Shown here piece by piece: positions 15,833 through 24,797 of a stretch of 35,580 nt of DNA. Below the pieces are notes generated by a model. That model did not search any database and was not told the DNA's origin. It saw nothing but the letters and a program-made list of their open reading frames with translations. Location: contig JAPLDO010000089.1 of assembly GCA_026391715.1 (NCBI GenBank), forward strand, positions 1 through 35,580. Direction: 5' to 3'. Position 1 is the first letter of the stretch. Every line of letters starts with the position of its first letter. Made by a program: the position numbers and the translations under genes. Origin of the DNA: Bacteroidota bacterium. Lineage in GTDB: Bacteria; Bacteroidota; Bacteroidia; Bacteroidales; FEN-979.

Positions 15833-18800
15833 ATGATTATGAGAAAATTAGTACTGATTATTTCAGCGATGATTTTGTGGTTGGGAGTATTTTCACAAGG
15901 CACTCTCCCATACAACGATGATTTTGAAAGCTATACGACCGGTGGCTTTCTTGCAGTTCAAAGCCCCCTGTGGTGGACCACATGGAGCAACTTACCCGGA
16001 TCAGCCGAAGACGGTCAGATCAGCACAGCCTTTGCCCACAGCGGAACCAAATCGGTTCTTTGTGATGAAGTCCCTTCTCCTGCAACTGATCAGATTTGGA
16101 AACTTGGAAACAAAACAACCGGAGCTTATGACGTTAAATGGTGGATGTATATTGAAACCGGCAAATGCGGTTACTTTAACATTCAGCATTTCCAGTCGCC
16201 AGGCACTGAATATGCTTGTGAAATTTATTTTCGCACAAGCGGCGCGGGTGAACTTTTAGCCGGAAGCGCTACTCCTTTCGCTTTTACTTATCCAAAATCT
16301 ACCTGGTTTGAGGTTATCAATAAAATAGATCTTGACGCCGACCTTATTAAACTCTATGTAAACGGCATTTTAGTGCATGAATGGCCATTTCATTATCAGG
16401 CTGGCAGCACCACAGGCACCAAACAACTTGGAGGTATTGACTTGTATGCGGGAGCCAAAACCGGCACTGGTGAATTACCCAAATTCTTTTTCGATGACGC
16501 CTCTTACGTAGCGTTTGTTGCGCCAACTGATCCAATTATAAGCGTGGCTCCTACCAGTCTCTCCGCTACACTTGCAACTGGTCAGACACAGGTTAAGCAG
16601 CTTACAGTTGCAAATACTGGCGTTGCAAACCTTATCTTCAATACAAGTATTATTTTAAATTCTGATGCGCCGGGCGTAAACCAGGTTGCAATGATTTCAA
16701 ATCCGAGCCGCCAGTCTTCAATGTCGCTGAGCAATTGCTATGCTTCTCCCAATTCGACGCCTTCCGCCCCGAAAACTAAAACCGATGCGCCTGGCGCGAC
16801 TGCCATTTTACATTATGATGGCGATAATTCTTCGGCAATCGGATGGAATTCGCCGCCAATAACTATCACTGTTGCAGCAAGGTTTCCAAATGCCATGACA
16901 TTACCGGTTGCAGGTATGAACCTTGTTTCTGTTGATGTTTATATTAATGCGCTTAATACCACCGGAAGCAATTTGATGACTGTGAAAGTATATGGTATGG
17001 GCACTACTTATGAACCAGGTCCTGTACTCAGTTCGCAAACTTTTACTCCGGCTGGCGCAGCATGGGAAAATGTCGTCCTTACTACTCCTGTCCCGATGAC
17101 CGGTCAGGATATTTGGATTGGATACCAGTTTACACAAACCGACGCAGGAATCTATATTCCAGGTACAGATGCGGGACCAAACGATCCCAACGGCGATTTT
17201 CTTAGCAGCGGCGTTGGCTGGTCACATCTTTCAAACAATCCGCTTCTTCTTCGTAACTGGAACATTCGCGGCAACCTCGACGGTACGCCATTCCCTCAGT
17301 GGGTTTCAGTTGCGCCACTCTCCGGAACTGTTACCCCTGGCGGCAATCAGGTTCTCGATGTAACTTTTAACGCTGCCAACCTTGCGCAAGGCAGTTATCA
17401 AGGAGTTATCCGCATCCTGTGCAATGACCCGGTAACGCCACAGGTTGATGTTCCTGTTACATTAACCGTTGTTGCTATAAATTGCCCGTTACCCACTGGT
17501 CTTGCAGCAACCAATATCACTAACTCAGGCGCTTCAATAGGATGGACCGGCGCGCCAATGGTTCAAATTGATTATGGCTCTGTTGGTCATGCCGCCGGAA
17601 CCGGAACTATTATTCCAGGCGTTGTCACCAATCCGTATGGTTTAACGGGGTTAAATTCCCTCACCTCATACCATGTTTATGTACGACAGGATTGCGGCTC
17701 GGGCGTTTTCAGCCCCTGGGCAGGACCAATAACGGTTACAACTCTGGAACAATATACAACCACAGTTTATCCATTTAACGTTACCGATGGCACCGGTTAT
17801 ATAACAAATGGCTCCTTCCTGAAAAAAGGTCCCTGGATGAATGCTTCTGCAACTGTTAACGATACTTCAGGACGTGGATATGTAAAATTCGACATTTCAA
17901 GCTTGCCGGTTAATGCAATTATTACCAAGGCAACTCTGAACTATTACTATTTTGGCGGAGTTGGAACATCTACTGCCGTCAATGGTATATATTCACTTGC
18001 CAACGATCCGGTTACAACCTCAGGCGCAATTCTGCACTCCGATTGCGGAGATGGTGCGCCGTCGTGGTCCGGCACATGGACAGGAACTCCTCCGCTATGG
18101 TTTAATTCAACATTAAATGCCATTGGTAATGGTTATATTACCGACCAGTTAGCGGCAGGTTGGGCTGGTTTTGGTTTCACGAGAACATCCACTTCGTTAT
18201 TCAGGTTTTCAGGTTATAATGACGCCACCCACAAACCGAATTTGCAGATTGAATACCATGTGGCTACCACTCCTTTATTCAGCGTTTCGCCTTCTTCAAA
18301 GAATTTTGAACAGGTAAATCTTGGCATTCAGTCGCTACCTCAAATCTTTACAATAAAGAATGCAGGCATCGGAACAATCACAGTTGATGCTTTGGTTCTG
18401 GAAGGCGTTGATGCAAGCCAGTTTGTACTTACCGATGGAACAACCTATTCAAAAGTTCTTGGACCTGGAGCTTCATACACTGTGAGCGTTGTGTTTAAAC
18501 CTACATCAACAGGCGATAAAACTGCTAATCTTAGAATTACAGAAAATGAGATTGATCATTTTGTAGCCTTAACAGGTAATGGTTATCTCAACTCACCGCA
18601 GAATCTTACCGCTACGCCGGTAATAGGACCTTACGTGAATCTTACCTGGGCAGCTCCTTTACCACTTGAAGAGATTCGTTTCGACGATAATTCCGCTGAA
18701 ACATTTTACTGGATAGGCTCGCCTACAACAACCCTACAGCGGTTCTATACCAAGATTACAATACCAGCTAACGGAACACTTACAAACATTGGCGTACTGT

Positions 18801-19948
18801 CTCGCAGCTCTACTCCGACAAATTGGGAATCCATCAGTCTTTGCCCCGATAACGGAGGCATCCCTAACCTGATATCCCCGATTCAATCTTTTGCAAGCGT
18901 GCCGGTAACCTCGGCTACAGGGCAGTGGGTACTCAAATCACTCACTACGCCTCTTGCAGTTACAGCGGGACAAACTTTTTACATTGTTACCCAATGGACT
19001 GCCGGCAGCACTGTTGGACCAACTGTTGGCACCGACACATACAGCAACCATTACCGTTGCAGCTACTCATCAAATGGAGGAGCTATCTGGGTTACTTTCC
19101 CATATAACCTGATGATGCGCGCATACATGACAGTTCCCGGCGATAACAGTTCCAATGAAGCGATTGTTCTCACTTCGGGAAATGAGGTGGAAGGAATGCA
19201 GAATTTACCAACTTTGAATATTGCCGCAGAACCTAAACCCATAATCCACCAGCTTAGTTTTACAGCGCCTGCCATTCTGATGCCGTCCAATCCTAACCGG
19301 TCATTTACTAATTACACGCTGCACCGCGGTACTGTTTCCGGAACCTATACAACTACCGTCACCGGTATTTCAGGTACTACTTACCAGGATATTACCACAG
19401 CCCCAACCACGCTTTACTATTATATGGTTTCTGCTCTTTATTCCAATGGCGTTGCCAACTCCAACGAAGTTAACGTAACAACGTTTGAAACCTGTCCTGT
19501 TCCAACTGCGCTCACCGCAACGGGCATTTCCACCATTTCAGCCAATCTGGGCTGGAATCCCAATGGCACTGCCGAATGGGCAATTGAATGGGGTCCTGCA
19601 GGTTTTATTCAGGGTCAGGGAATAATGATTCCCAATACCACGTTAAACCCATATACCCTTAACCAACTATCGCCCGGAACATCTTATAGTTTTTATATCC
19701 GCAGTATTTGTGGCGGCGGTTTGTTCAGTTCGTGGGCTGTCCATACACCTTTGCCACGCTGTGTCCAAGTTTTCCGGCTCCTATCTCCGAGAATTTTGAA
19801 CTCGCCACTTTCCCACCTGCATGCTGGAGTAAAAGCCTCGGCACACAGGAATGGACGCGTTCAACAGACGCCAGCGGATATGGTATTGGCGCTGCCTCTG
19901 CCTTCGCCGATTTTTTCAATTTTGAATTGGCTACGCCTTTTGACCTGA
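15833..19948 (+). CDS. Giant T9SS-exported surface protein, N-terminal part (frameshifted)
   Basis: A signal peptide (MRKLVLIISAMILWLGVFSQG) is followed by: a concanavalin/LamG-like domain (about 25-230, ending in a FFFDDASYVAF block); Ig-like segments with ISVAPTSLSATLATGQTQ (about 237) and WVSVAPLSGTVTPGGNQ that frame an inserted domain; an Fn3 domain (LPTGLAATNITNSGASIGW); a beta-rich carbohydrate-binding-like domain (SGRGYVKFDISSLP); an ASPM/hydin-type domain (FSVSPSSKNFEQVNLG); and further Fn3 domains ending SYSFYIRSICGGGLFSSWAV. After about 19740 the reading frame turns to non-homologous sequence and stops at 19948. The rest of the protein continues in another frame from 19741. The intact product would have about 1888 residues. 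It is presumably attached to or released from the cell surface and may bind polysaccharide or mediate adhesion. A second ATG at 15839 is an equally good start. Confidence 0.85.
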   Translation: MIMRKLVLIISAMILWLGVFSQGTLPYNDDFESYTTGGFLAVQSPLWWTTWSNLPGSAEDGQISTAFAHSGTKSVLCDEVPSPATDQIWKLGNKTTGAYDVKWWMYIETGKCGYFNIQHFQSPGTEYACEIYFRTSGAGELLAGSATPFAFTYPKSTWFEVINKIDLDADLIKLYVNGILVHEWPFHYQAGSTTGTKQLGGIDLYAGAKTGTGELPKFFFDDASYVAFVAPTDPIISVAPTSLSATLATGQTQVKQLTVANTGVANLIFNTSIILNSDAPGVNQVAMISNPSRQSSMSLSNCYASPNSTPSAPKTKTDAPGATAILHYDGDNSSAIGWNSPPITITVAARFPNAMTLPVAGMNLVSVDVYINALNTTGSNLMTVKVYGMGTTYEPGPVLSSQTFTPAGAAWENVVLTTPVPMTGQDIWIGYQFTQTDAGIYIPGTDAGPNDPNGDFLSSGVGWSHLSNNPLLLRNWNIRGNLDGTPFPQWVSVAPLSGTVTPGGNQVLDVTFNAANLAQGSYQGVIRILCNDPVTPQVDVPVTLTVVAINCPLPTGLAATNITNSGASIGWTGAPMVQIDYGSVGHAAGTGTIIPGVVTNPYGLTGLNSLTSYHVYVRQDCGSGVFSPWAGPITVTTLEQYTTTVYPFNVTDGTGYITNGSFLKKGPWMNASATVNDTSGRGYVKFDISSLPVNAIITKATLNYYYFGGVGTSTAVNGIYSLANDPVTTSGAILHSDCGDGAPSWSGTWTGTPPLWFNSTLNAIGNGYITDQLAAGWAGFGFTRTSTSLFRFSGYNDATHKPNLQIEYHVATTPLFSVSPSSKNFEQVNLGIQSLPQIFTIKNAGIGTITVDALVLEGVDASQFVLTDGTTYSKVLGPGASYTVSVVFKPTSTGDKTANLRITENEIDHFVALTGNGYLNSPQNLTATPVIGPYVNLTWAAPLPLEEIRFDDNSAETFYWIGSPTTTLQRFYTKITIPANGTLTNIGVLSRSSTPTNWESISLCPDNGGIPNLISPIQSFASVPVTSATGQWVLKSLTTPLAVTAGQTFYIVTQWTAGSTVGPTVGTDTYSNHYRCSYSSNGGAIWVTFPYNLMMRAYMTVPGDNSSNEAIVLTSGNEVEGMQNLPTLNIAAEPKPIIHQLSFTAPAILMPSNPNRSFTNYTLHRGTVSGTYTTTVTGISGTTYQDITTAPTTLYYYMVSALYSNGVANSNEVNVTTFETCPVPTALTATGISTISANLGWNPNGTAEWAIEWGPAGFIQGQGIMIPNTTLNPYTLNQLSPGTSYSFYIRSICGGGLFSSWAVHTPLPRCVQVFRLLSPRILNSPLSHLHAGVKASAHRNGRVQQTPADMVLALPLPSPIFSILNWLRLLT
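19736..19745 (+). other. Single-base frameshift joining two halves of one gene
   Basis: Upstream frame 2 reads ...LFSSWAV up to 19740; downstream frame 1 reads PYTFATLCPSFPAPISENFE from 19741. Adding one base here, for example a third C in GTCC, restores SSWAVPYTFATLCPSFPAPISENF, a phrase typical of the Fn3-to-MAM linker in these proteins, and makes the total length 1889 codons. It may be a real mutation or a sequencing error. Confidence 0.85.
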
Positions 19949-21498
19949 TGACGCTGAATTTCGACGCCACCTCTTTGTATATCCCGGTTTTGAAATTTGA
20001 CTATGCTTATGCCGCCTATTCCGCTTCATATATAGATTCGCTGAAAATCTATTATTCTATCAACAATGGAGTATCCTACACCTTGCTTGCAGGCATGGCT
20101 GGCGGACCTTCGGGAATACTTAATACAGGCGGAACCACTACATCTGCATTTATTCCAACAGCCAATCAATGGGCAACTTATTCCATACCGATACCTGTCG
20201 GGGCAAATATTATCCGCTTTTCAGGTGTTAGCGCCTGGGGTAACAACTTGTATCTCGATAATGTAAAGATAGAGGGTTCCGTTCTTCCTATCGGAATGAC
20301 AGCTCTTGTTACCAATAATTCGTGCGCATTTTCCTGCGATGGCGCTATTGATCTAACAGTAACAGGCGGAGTATCGCCTTTTACTTATATTTGGAGCTGT
20401 GGCAGCACAACGCAAGATCTAACTTCAATTTGTGGAGGCATTTACTATGTTACTGTTACTGATGCAGCCAATTCAACGGCTACAGGAAACTGGACAGTTA
20501 TTGAGCCTTCTGAAATTATTGTATTAGGAGCGCCTTATGGTAACGTCGTAACCTGTTATGGAGGGAGCGATGGACAGCTTTCTGCAAACCCGTATGGTGG
20601 AACGCCTCCATATACCTATTTATGGAGCAACCAAGCCACTACCAGTACCATTACCGGATTACCAGCAGGACATTATTCCGTTCAGGTTACAGATTCTCAC
20701 TTTTGTTGGGGATCGAATGGTTTCATGGTTCTAGAGCCCACGGAAATCATCGTTACTGGATTGATTATGCCAGCTTCATGTCCAAACGCCGCTGACGGAA
20801 GCATTGATCTGATTGTGCTCGGTGGAACCCCCGGATATACATTCTTGTGGAGTAACGGAGCAACTACTGAGGATATCGCCGGACTTACTGCCGGATCTTA
20901 CTCGGTAACTGTTACAGATTTCAACAACTGTGTGAAAACTAAAAGCTTTACAGTTACACTTGCCTCCAATGTTTGCCCAATAATTACAGTCACCGGCAAC
21001 GTTACCGCAACTGCTTGTTATAATGCTTACGAAATAATTAATGTAGCCGGAACTCCGAACACATTTACGGTTTTTGGCGGCGGCAGCGCAACCTTTATTG
21101 CAGGTCAGAAAATCTTCTACTACGCAGGAACCAAAGTGTTATCAGGCGGTTATATGCTTGGCAAAATCGCTCCGAACGGTCCTTGGTGTTCTCCACAGAA
21201 AATTACTGAAGCTCCTGCCGGTCAGGAGGAATTGATAGCAGGTACCGGAAATGCCTTCTTCAGCATTTTCCCGAACCCGACTAACGGTAATTTCACCCTT
21301 GTACAGAAAACAGAAAAACTGTACAACAATGTTAAGGTGGAAATTTACGGTATGAATGGCGAGAAAATAATTTCCGCTTCAATGATAGGCGAGAAACAGC
21401 ATGAGTTCAAAACTGCTGATCTTCCATCGGGACTTTACTTTGTAAGAGTGGTTGCTGATAGTTATGTTGAAACCATGAAATTGGTGAAAACGAGGTAA
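19741..21498 (+). CDS. Giant T9SS-exported surface protein, C-terminal part (frameshifted)
   Basis: This part contains a MAM/cleaved-adhesin-like domain (PISENFELATFPPACW through NNLYLDNVKIEG), three SprB-type repeats (DGAIDLTVTGGVSPFTYIW, DGQLSANPYGGTPPYTYLWS and DGSIDLIVLGGTPGYTFLWS, each followed by a YSVTVTD-type strand), a short beta domain (GQKIFYYAGTKVLSGGYM) and a type A T9SS sorting domain at the end (FFSIFPNPTNGNFTLVQ ... LPSGLYFVRV ... MKLVKTR). It has no start of its own: the frame is open only back to a TTG at 19708 inside the upstream coding region. It should be read as the 3' half of the preceding gene. Confidence 0.88.
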   Translation, partial: PYTFATLCPSFPAPISENFELATFPPACWSKSLGTQEWTRSTDASGYGIGAASAFADFFNFELATPFDLMTLNFDATSLYIPVLKFDYAYAAYSASYIDSLKIYYSINNGVSYTLLAGMAGGPSGILNTGGTTTSAFIPTANQWATYSIPIPVGANIIRFSGVSAWGNNLYLDNVKIEGSVLPIGMTALVTNNSCAFSCDGAIDLTVTGGVSPFTYIWSCGSTTQDLTSICGGIYYVTVTDAANSTATGNWTVIEPSEIIVLGAPYGNVVTCYGGSDGQLSANPYGGTPPYTYLWSNQATTSTITGLPAGHYSVQVTDSHFCWGSNGFMVLEPTEIIVTGLIMPASCPNAADGSIDLIVLGGTPGYTFLWSNGATTEDIAGLTAGSYSVTVTDFNNCVKTKSFTVTLASNVCPIITVTGNVTATACYNAYEIINVAGTPNTFTVFGGGSATFIAGQKIFYYAGTKVLSGGYMLGKIAPNGPWCSPQKITEAPAGQEELIAGTGNAFFSIFPNPTNGNFTLVQKTEKLYNNVKVEIYGMNGEKIISASMIGEKQHEFKTADLPSGLYFVRVVADSYVETMKLVKTR

Positions 21499-21511
21499 CC
21501 CCACCCCCTTT

Positions 21512-21571
21512 CCCCTCCCAAAAAAGGGAGGGGAGAATCTGCCCCCTCCCAAAAATGGGAGGGGGTTTTTT
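21512..21571 (+). terminator. Double GC-rich hairpin, second one with T-run
   Basis: The first hairpin is CCCCTCCC / GGGAGGGG (21512-21533) with an A6 loop. The second is CCCCCTCCC / GGGAGGGGG (21542-21565) with a 6-base loop and TTTTTT directly after it (21566-21571), a textbook Rho-independent terminator. It lies 14 bases after the surface protein stop. Such CCCCTCCC-A-GGGAGGGG units are also spread as repeats in Bacteroidetes genomes. Confidence 0.8.
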
Positions 21572-21726
21572 GTGGCAAAATGTCTTATATAATCAAACAA
21601 CTGACAAAAACTAAAGTGCGGGTGGATTTGCGACCGCATGAAACAACAGAAAGCCTATGAAAACAAGAACCATATCCCTTATCAGCTCAAAGGCTAATAA
21701 AAAACCAGCACGAAACAAAATAATAC

Positions 21727-21772
21727 TTGCATTTTGGAGAACTTAGACTATCTTTGCAGAGTGAATATTCAC
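21727..21772 (+). promoter_or_regulatory. Promoter and palindromic candidate operator of the efflux operon
   Basis: A TTG -33 box (21727-21729) and a TATCTTTG -7 box (21749-21756) have a 19-base spacer. Directly after, at 21761-21772, is the perfect 12-bp palindrome GTGAATATTCAC, about at the expected transcription start and 26 bases before tetR. This is a natural site for autorepression by the TetR protein encoded next. The role is inference from position and symmetry. Confidence 0.6.
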
Positions 21773-21797
21773 ATACTTTTGTTTTTAACTCAATATT

Positions 21798-22385
21798 ATG
21801 TCCAAAGAACTTTCCGACAGACAAGTAGAAATCATTGAGGCGGCCAGTAGAATACTGACTTTAGAAGGTGTTGGCGGGTTGACGATAAAAAACCTGGCGA
21901 AAGAAATGAAATTTTCTGAAAGCGCTATATACCGGCATTTCACAAGTAAGGAGGAAATTATCATTGCCATGCTGACATTTTTAGCCGACAGCATTGACCA
22001 ACGGTTGTCCAATATATCCGGCTCATCAGATCCTGAAGAACATTTTAAAGCCCTGTTCCGTGAACAATTCAGGTTTTTCGACTTACATCCTCAATTTGTT
22101 GTCGCGGTATTTTCCGACGGGCTTATGGAAGAGACCCAACGCATCAATGACGCCATACTGAAGCTAATGAGTATTAAAATGAAACATTTGATGCCCGACA
22201 TTATGGAGGGACAGCAAAAAGGTGTTTTTACAAATGCCATTACAACTGATGAAATGGTGCATATCGTTATGGGTGCATTCAAACTTCAGATGTTTAAGTG
22301 GAGAACCGCAAATTTTCAATTCGATTTAAAACAGAGCGGCGAAAACATGATTCAATCTATCCTTACACTAATCAGAACCAAATAA
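21798..22385 (+). CDS. TetR/AcrR family transcriptional regulator
   Basis: This 195-residue protein has an N-terminal TetR helix-turn-helix (about 8-55: IIEAASRILTLEGVGGLTIKNLA, then FSESAIYRHFTSKEEI with the typical YRHF recognition helix). The rest is the helical ligand-binding and dimerisation domain. It is the first gene of an RND efflux operon, with 19 bp to the tolC-like gene, so it most likely represses its own operon and is released by an exported compound. The ligand cannot be told from sequence. Confidence 0.93.
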   Translation: MSKELSDRQVEIIEAASRILTLEGVGGLTIKNLAKEMKFSESAIYRHFTSKEEIIIAMLTFLADSIDQRLSNISGSSDPEEHFKALFREQFRFFDLHPQFVVAVFSDGLMEETQRINDAILKLMSIKMKHLMPDIMEGQQKGVFTNAITTDEMVHIVMGAFKLQMFKWRTANFQFDLKQSGENMIQSILTLIRTK

Positions 22386-22404
22386 GTAAAAAATTTTCCC
22401 AATT

Positions 22405-23733
22405 ATGTTAGTAAATATTCACAAACACAGAATCAGTTTATTGCTGTTCTTTGCGGCGCTCGTTACCGGGAATGTGAACAGCCAGGTATGGACCTTGCAA
22501 CAGTGCATTGATACAGCCCTGGTGAACAACAAGAATTTGCAAATAAGCCGGAACTCCAGTGAAATTGGAGATCAGAGACATAAAGAGGCACGGGCAACCC
22601 TGATTCCCAAAGTAAATGTCAATGCCGATTACCGCTACTATGCCAACCTGCCCTACCAGTTTATGCCATTGTCGGCTTTTGGGGGACCTGACGGGCAATT
22701 TAAAGAGGTGCAATTTGGCGTTCCGCATAACATCAATGCCAATCTTCAACTTACGATGTCATTGTATAATCCTCAAGTGTATGGAGCCATCCAATCAACG
22801 AAGATCGGAGCGGAAATCAGCGGATTGCAGGTGCAGAAAACAACGGAGCAAATCTTTTTTGAAATATCCAATTTGTACTATAATGCACAAATCCTGAATA
22901 GTCAGCGTGCATTCATTGACAGCAACCTCATAAACAATAAGAAATTGCTGAAGAACCTGCAATTGCTCAAAGAACAATTGCTTGCGAAAGGCGCTGATGT
23001 TAGCAAGGTACAGTTGCAAATTGACCAACTGACCAATCAGGGCGAAATAATCGGCAACAAATACGAACAGGTGATCAATGCCTTGAAATTCATCATGGGA
23101 ATCTCCGGGGAACGCCACATTGGCATTGAACCTCTGTCACTATACCATCCTGATAACCGGGATTATAAAAACGCTTCGACCATCGAATTCCGTCTTTCGG
23201 AAATACAATCAAAATTGCTGGTCAGCGAACTCCGGACATTGAAGAATTCACGGTTGCCATCCCTGGCGCTATATGGCTTTTATGGCGTCAGTGGCTTTGG
23301 CTATGACAAACAACCATACGAGTTTTTGAAATTTTATCCCATCGGATATGGAGGACTTCAATTGACCTATCCCCTTTTTAACGGGTCAATCACCCAAAGG
23401 AAAATCAACCAGAAGAAACTTGAAGTCAGGAACAGTGAACTCCAGCAGAGTTTAATAACGGAACAAACTAATATGCAGATTGACAATGCCCGGCAGCAGA
23501 GGTTGGTTGCACAACATTCACTGGAAACCACCCGCTCGCAAATAGCGCTTGGACAATCCGTTTATGGGCAAACGATTTTGCAGCAGGCACAAGGCACGGC
23601 AGGTTTGCCAGATGTTCTGCTGGCTGACAATGCATTGCGCGAAGCCCAGCAAAACTACCTTACCGCAGTGGTTGAATATCTAAAAGCAGATTTGGAATTA
23701 AAAAAATTAACAGGCAACATTTTAAATAAATAA
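22405..23733 (+). CDS. TolC-family outer-membrane efflux protein
   Basis: This 442-residue protein forms the outer-membrane channel of a tripartite pump. It has a signal peptide (ISLLLFFAALVTGNVNSQ) followed directly by WTLQQCIDTALVNNKNLQISRNS, the usual opening of OEP proteins. Two long helical hairpin repeats follow, with a YPLFNGSITQRKINQKKLEVRNSEL segment near 328-352 that matches the second OEP repeat. It overlaps nothing but is only 3 bp from the next gene. The first codons hold GTAAATATTCAC (22411-22422), one base from the candidate operator at 21761. Confidence 0.93.
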   Translation: MLVNIHKHRISLLLFFAALVTGNVNSQVWTLQQCIDTALVNNKNLQISRNSSEIGDQRHKEARATLIPKVNVNADYRYYANLPYQFMPLSAFGGPDGQFKEVQFGVPHNINANLQLTMSLYNPQVYGAIQSTKIGAEISGLQVQKTTEQIFFEISNLYYNAQILNSQRAFIDSNLINNKKLLKNLQLLKEQLLAKGADVSKVQLQIDQLTNQGEIIGNKYEQVINALKFIMGISGERHIGIEPLSLYHPDNRDYKNASTIEFRLSEIQSKLLVSELRTLKNSRLPSLALYGFYGVSGFGYDKQPYEFLKFYPIGYGGLQLTYPLFNGSITQRKINQKKLEVRNSELQQSLITEQTNMQIDNARQQRLVAQHSLETTRSQIALGQSVYGQTILQQAQGTAGLPDVLLADNALREAQQNYLTAVVEYLKADLELKKLTGNILNK

Positions 23734-23736
23734 GCT

Positions 23737-24786
23737 ATGAAAAAAGTCCTTTATATCGTCATACCGGTCATGTTGTTTGCCATCGTGGTTATTCGTTTAA
23801 TGAACAACAAAGAAACGGCACGGCAACAAGTTTATCAATATAACAAGGAAGAAGCCGTTAACGTGAATGCCGACACCTTGCTTATGGCGGATATTGATGC
23901 TGATTATTCGTTTTCCGGAACCTTTGAACCGAACAAGGAAACGAAACTTAGCGCTGAAATCCAGGGTAAGATTAATTGTATTCTTGTGGATGCAGGCAGC
24001 AATGTGAAAAATGGGCAGCCCTTGTTACAATTGGATAACTCATTGCTGAAGCTGCAACTTCAATCAGTCGAAGTACAAATTGAAGGGCTGGAGGCTGATG
24101 TAAAGCGTTATACGATCCTCACAAATGCCGATGCCGTTCAGGGAGCGCTGCTGGAGAAAGCCGAGCTGGGTTTGAAATCTGCCAAAGTTCAAAGAAGCTC
24201 CTTGCTGGAGCAGATCAACAAAACAACCATCACAGCGCCATTTGAAGGAGTGGTCACGGCAAAACTGACCGAGGTGGGCGCATTTGCAGCCCCGGGCGTT
24301 CCATTGCTTCAAATTACGGATATCGCTCAGTTGAAATTTACTGTAACCGTTCCCGAAACGGATTTGAATTTGTTCAATGCCAATATCTCCTATAATGTCG
24401 TCGCGGATGCCTTTCCTGCGATCGTTCTTTCGGGGAAGGCGACTCTGATCGGAAGCAGGGCAAATGTCGCCGGCAGTTTTCCGGTGCAGATCGCCATTCA
24501 AAACACGCCAGACTTAACAATCAAAGCCGGAATGTTTGGCAAGGTGTTGCTGGCAGAAAGGAAAGGAGGCAAACGCATGATCATCCCGGCTTCTGCCATC
24601 GTCGGGTCATCGGTTCACCCACAGCTTTACCTGGTTGAAAACGGAAAAGCGGCGCTCAAAGATATCACCGTTTCAACCCGAGCCAAAAACAAAGCAGTGG
24701 TGAGCGCGGGATTAAAGGAAGGCGATGTAATGATCACCGGCGGGTTCATCAACCTTTTTAATGGAGCCAATGTTACCGTTAAATAA
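23737..24786 (+). CDS. RND efflux periplasmic adaptor (membrane fusion protein)
   Basis: This 349-residue HlyD/AcrA-type protein has an N-terminal membrane anchor (KKVLYIVIPVMLFAIVVIRLM). The split lipoyl domain is visible: FSGTFEPNKETKLSAEIQGKI then VDAGSNVKNGQPLLQLDN, and after a short helical hairpin TITAPFEGVVTAKLTEVGAF. The beta-barrel domain (LLQITDIAQLKFTVTVPETDL) and membrane-proximal domain (IPASAIVGSS, ... EGDVMITGGFINLFNGANV) follow. It links the inner-membrane pump to the TolC channel and lies 11 bp before the pump gene. Confidence 0.94.
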   Translation: MKKVLYIVIPVMLFAIVVIRLMNNKETARQQVYQYNKEEAVNVNADTLLMADIDADYSFSGTFEPNKETKLSAEIQGKINCILVDAGSNVKNGQPLLQLDNSLLKLQLQSVEVQIEGLEADVKRYTILTNADAVQGALLEKAELGLKSAKVQRSSLLEQINKTTITAPFEGVVTAKLTEVGAFAAPGVPLLQITDIAQLKFTVTVPETDLNLFNANISYNVVADAFPAIVLSGKATLIGSRANVAGSFPVQIAIQNTPDLTIKAGMFGKVLLAERKGGKRMIIPASAIVGSSVHPQLYLVENGKAALKDITVSTRAKNKAVVSAGLKEGDVMITGGFINLFNGANVTVK

Positions 24787-24797
24787 ATCGGGGAGCC

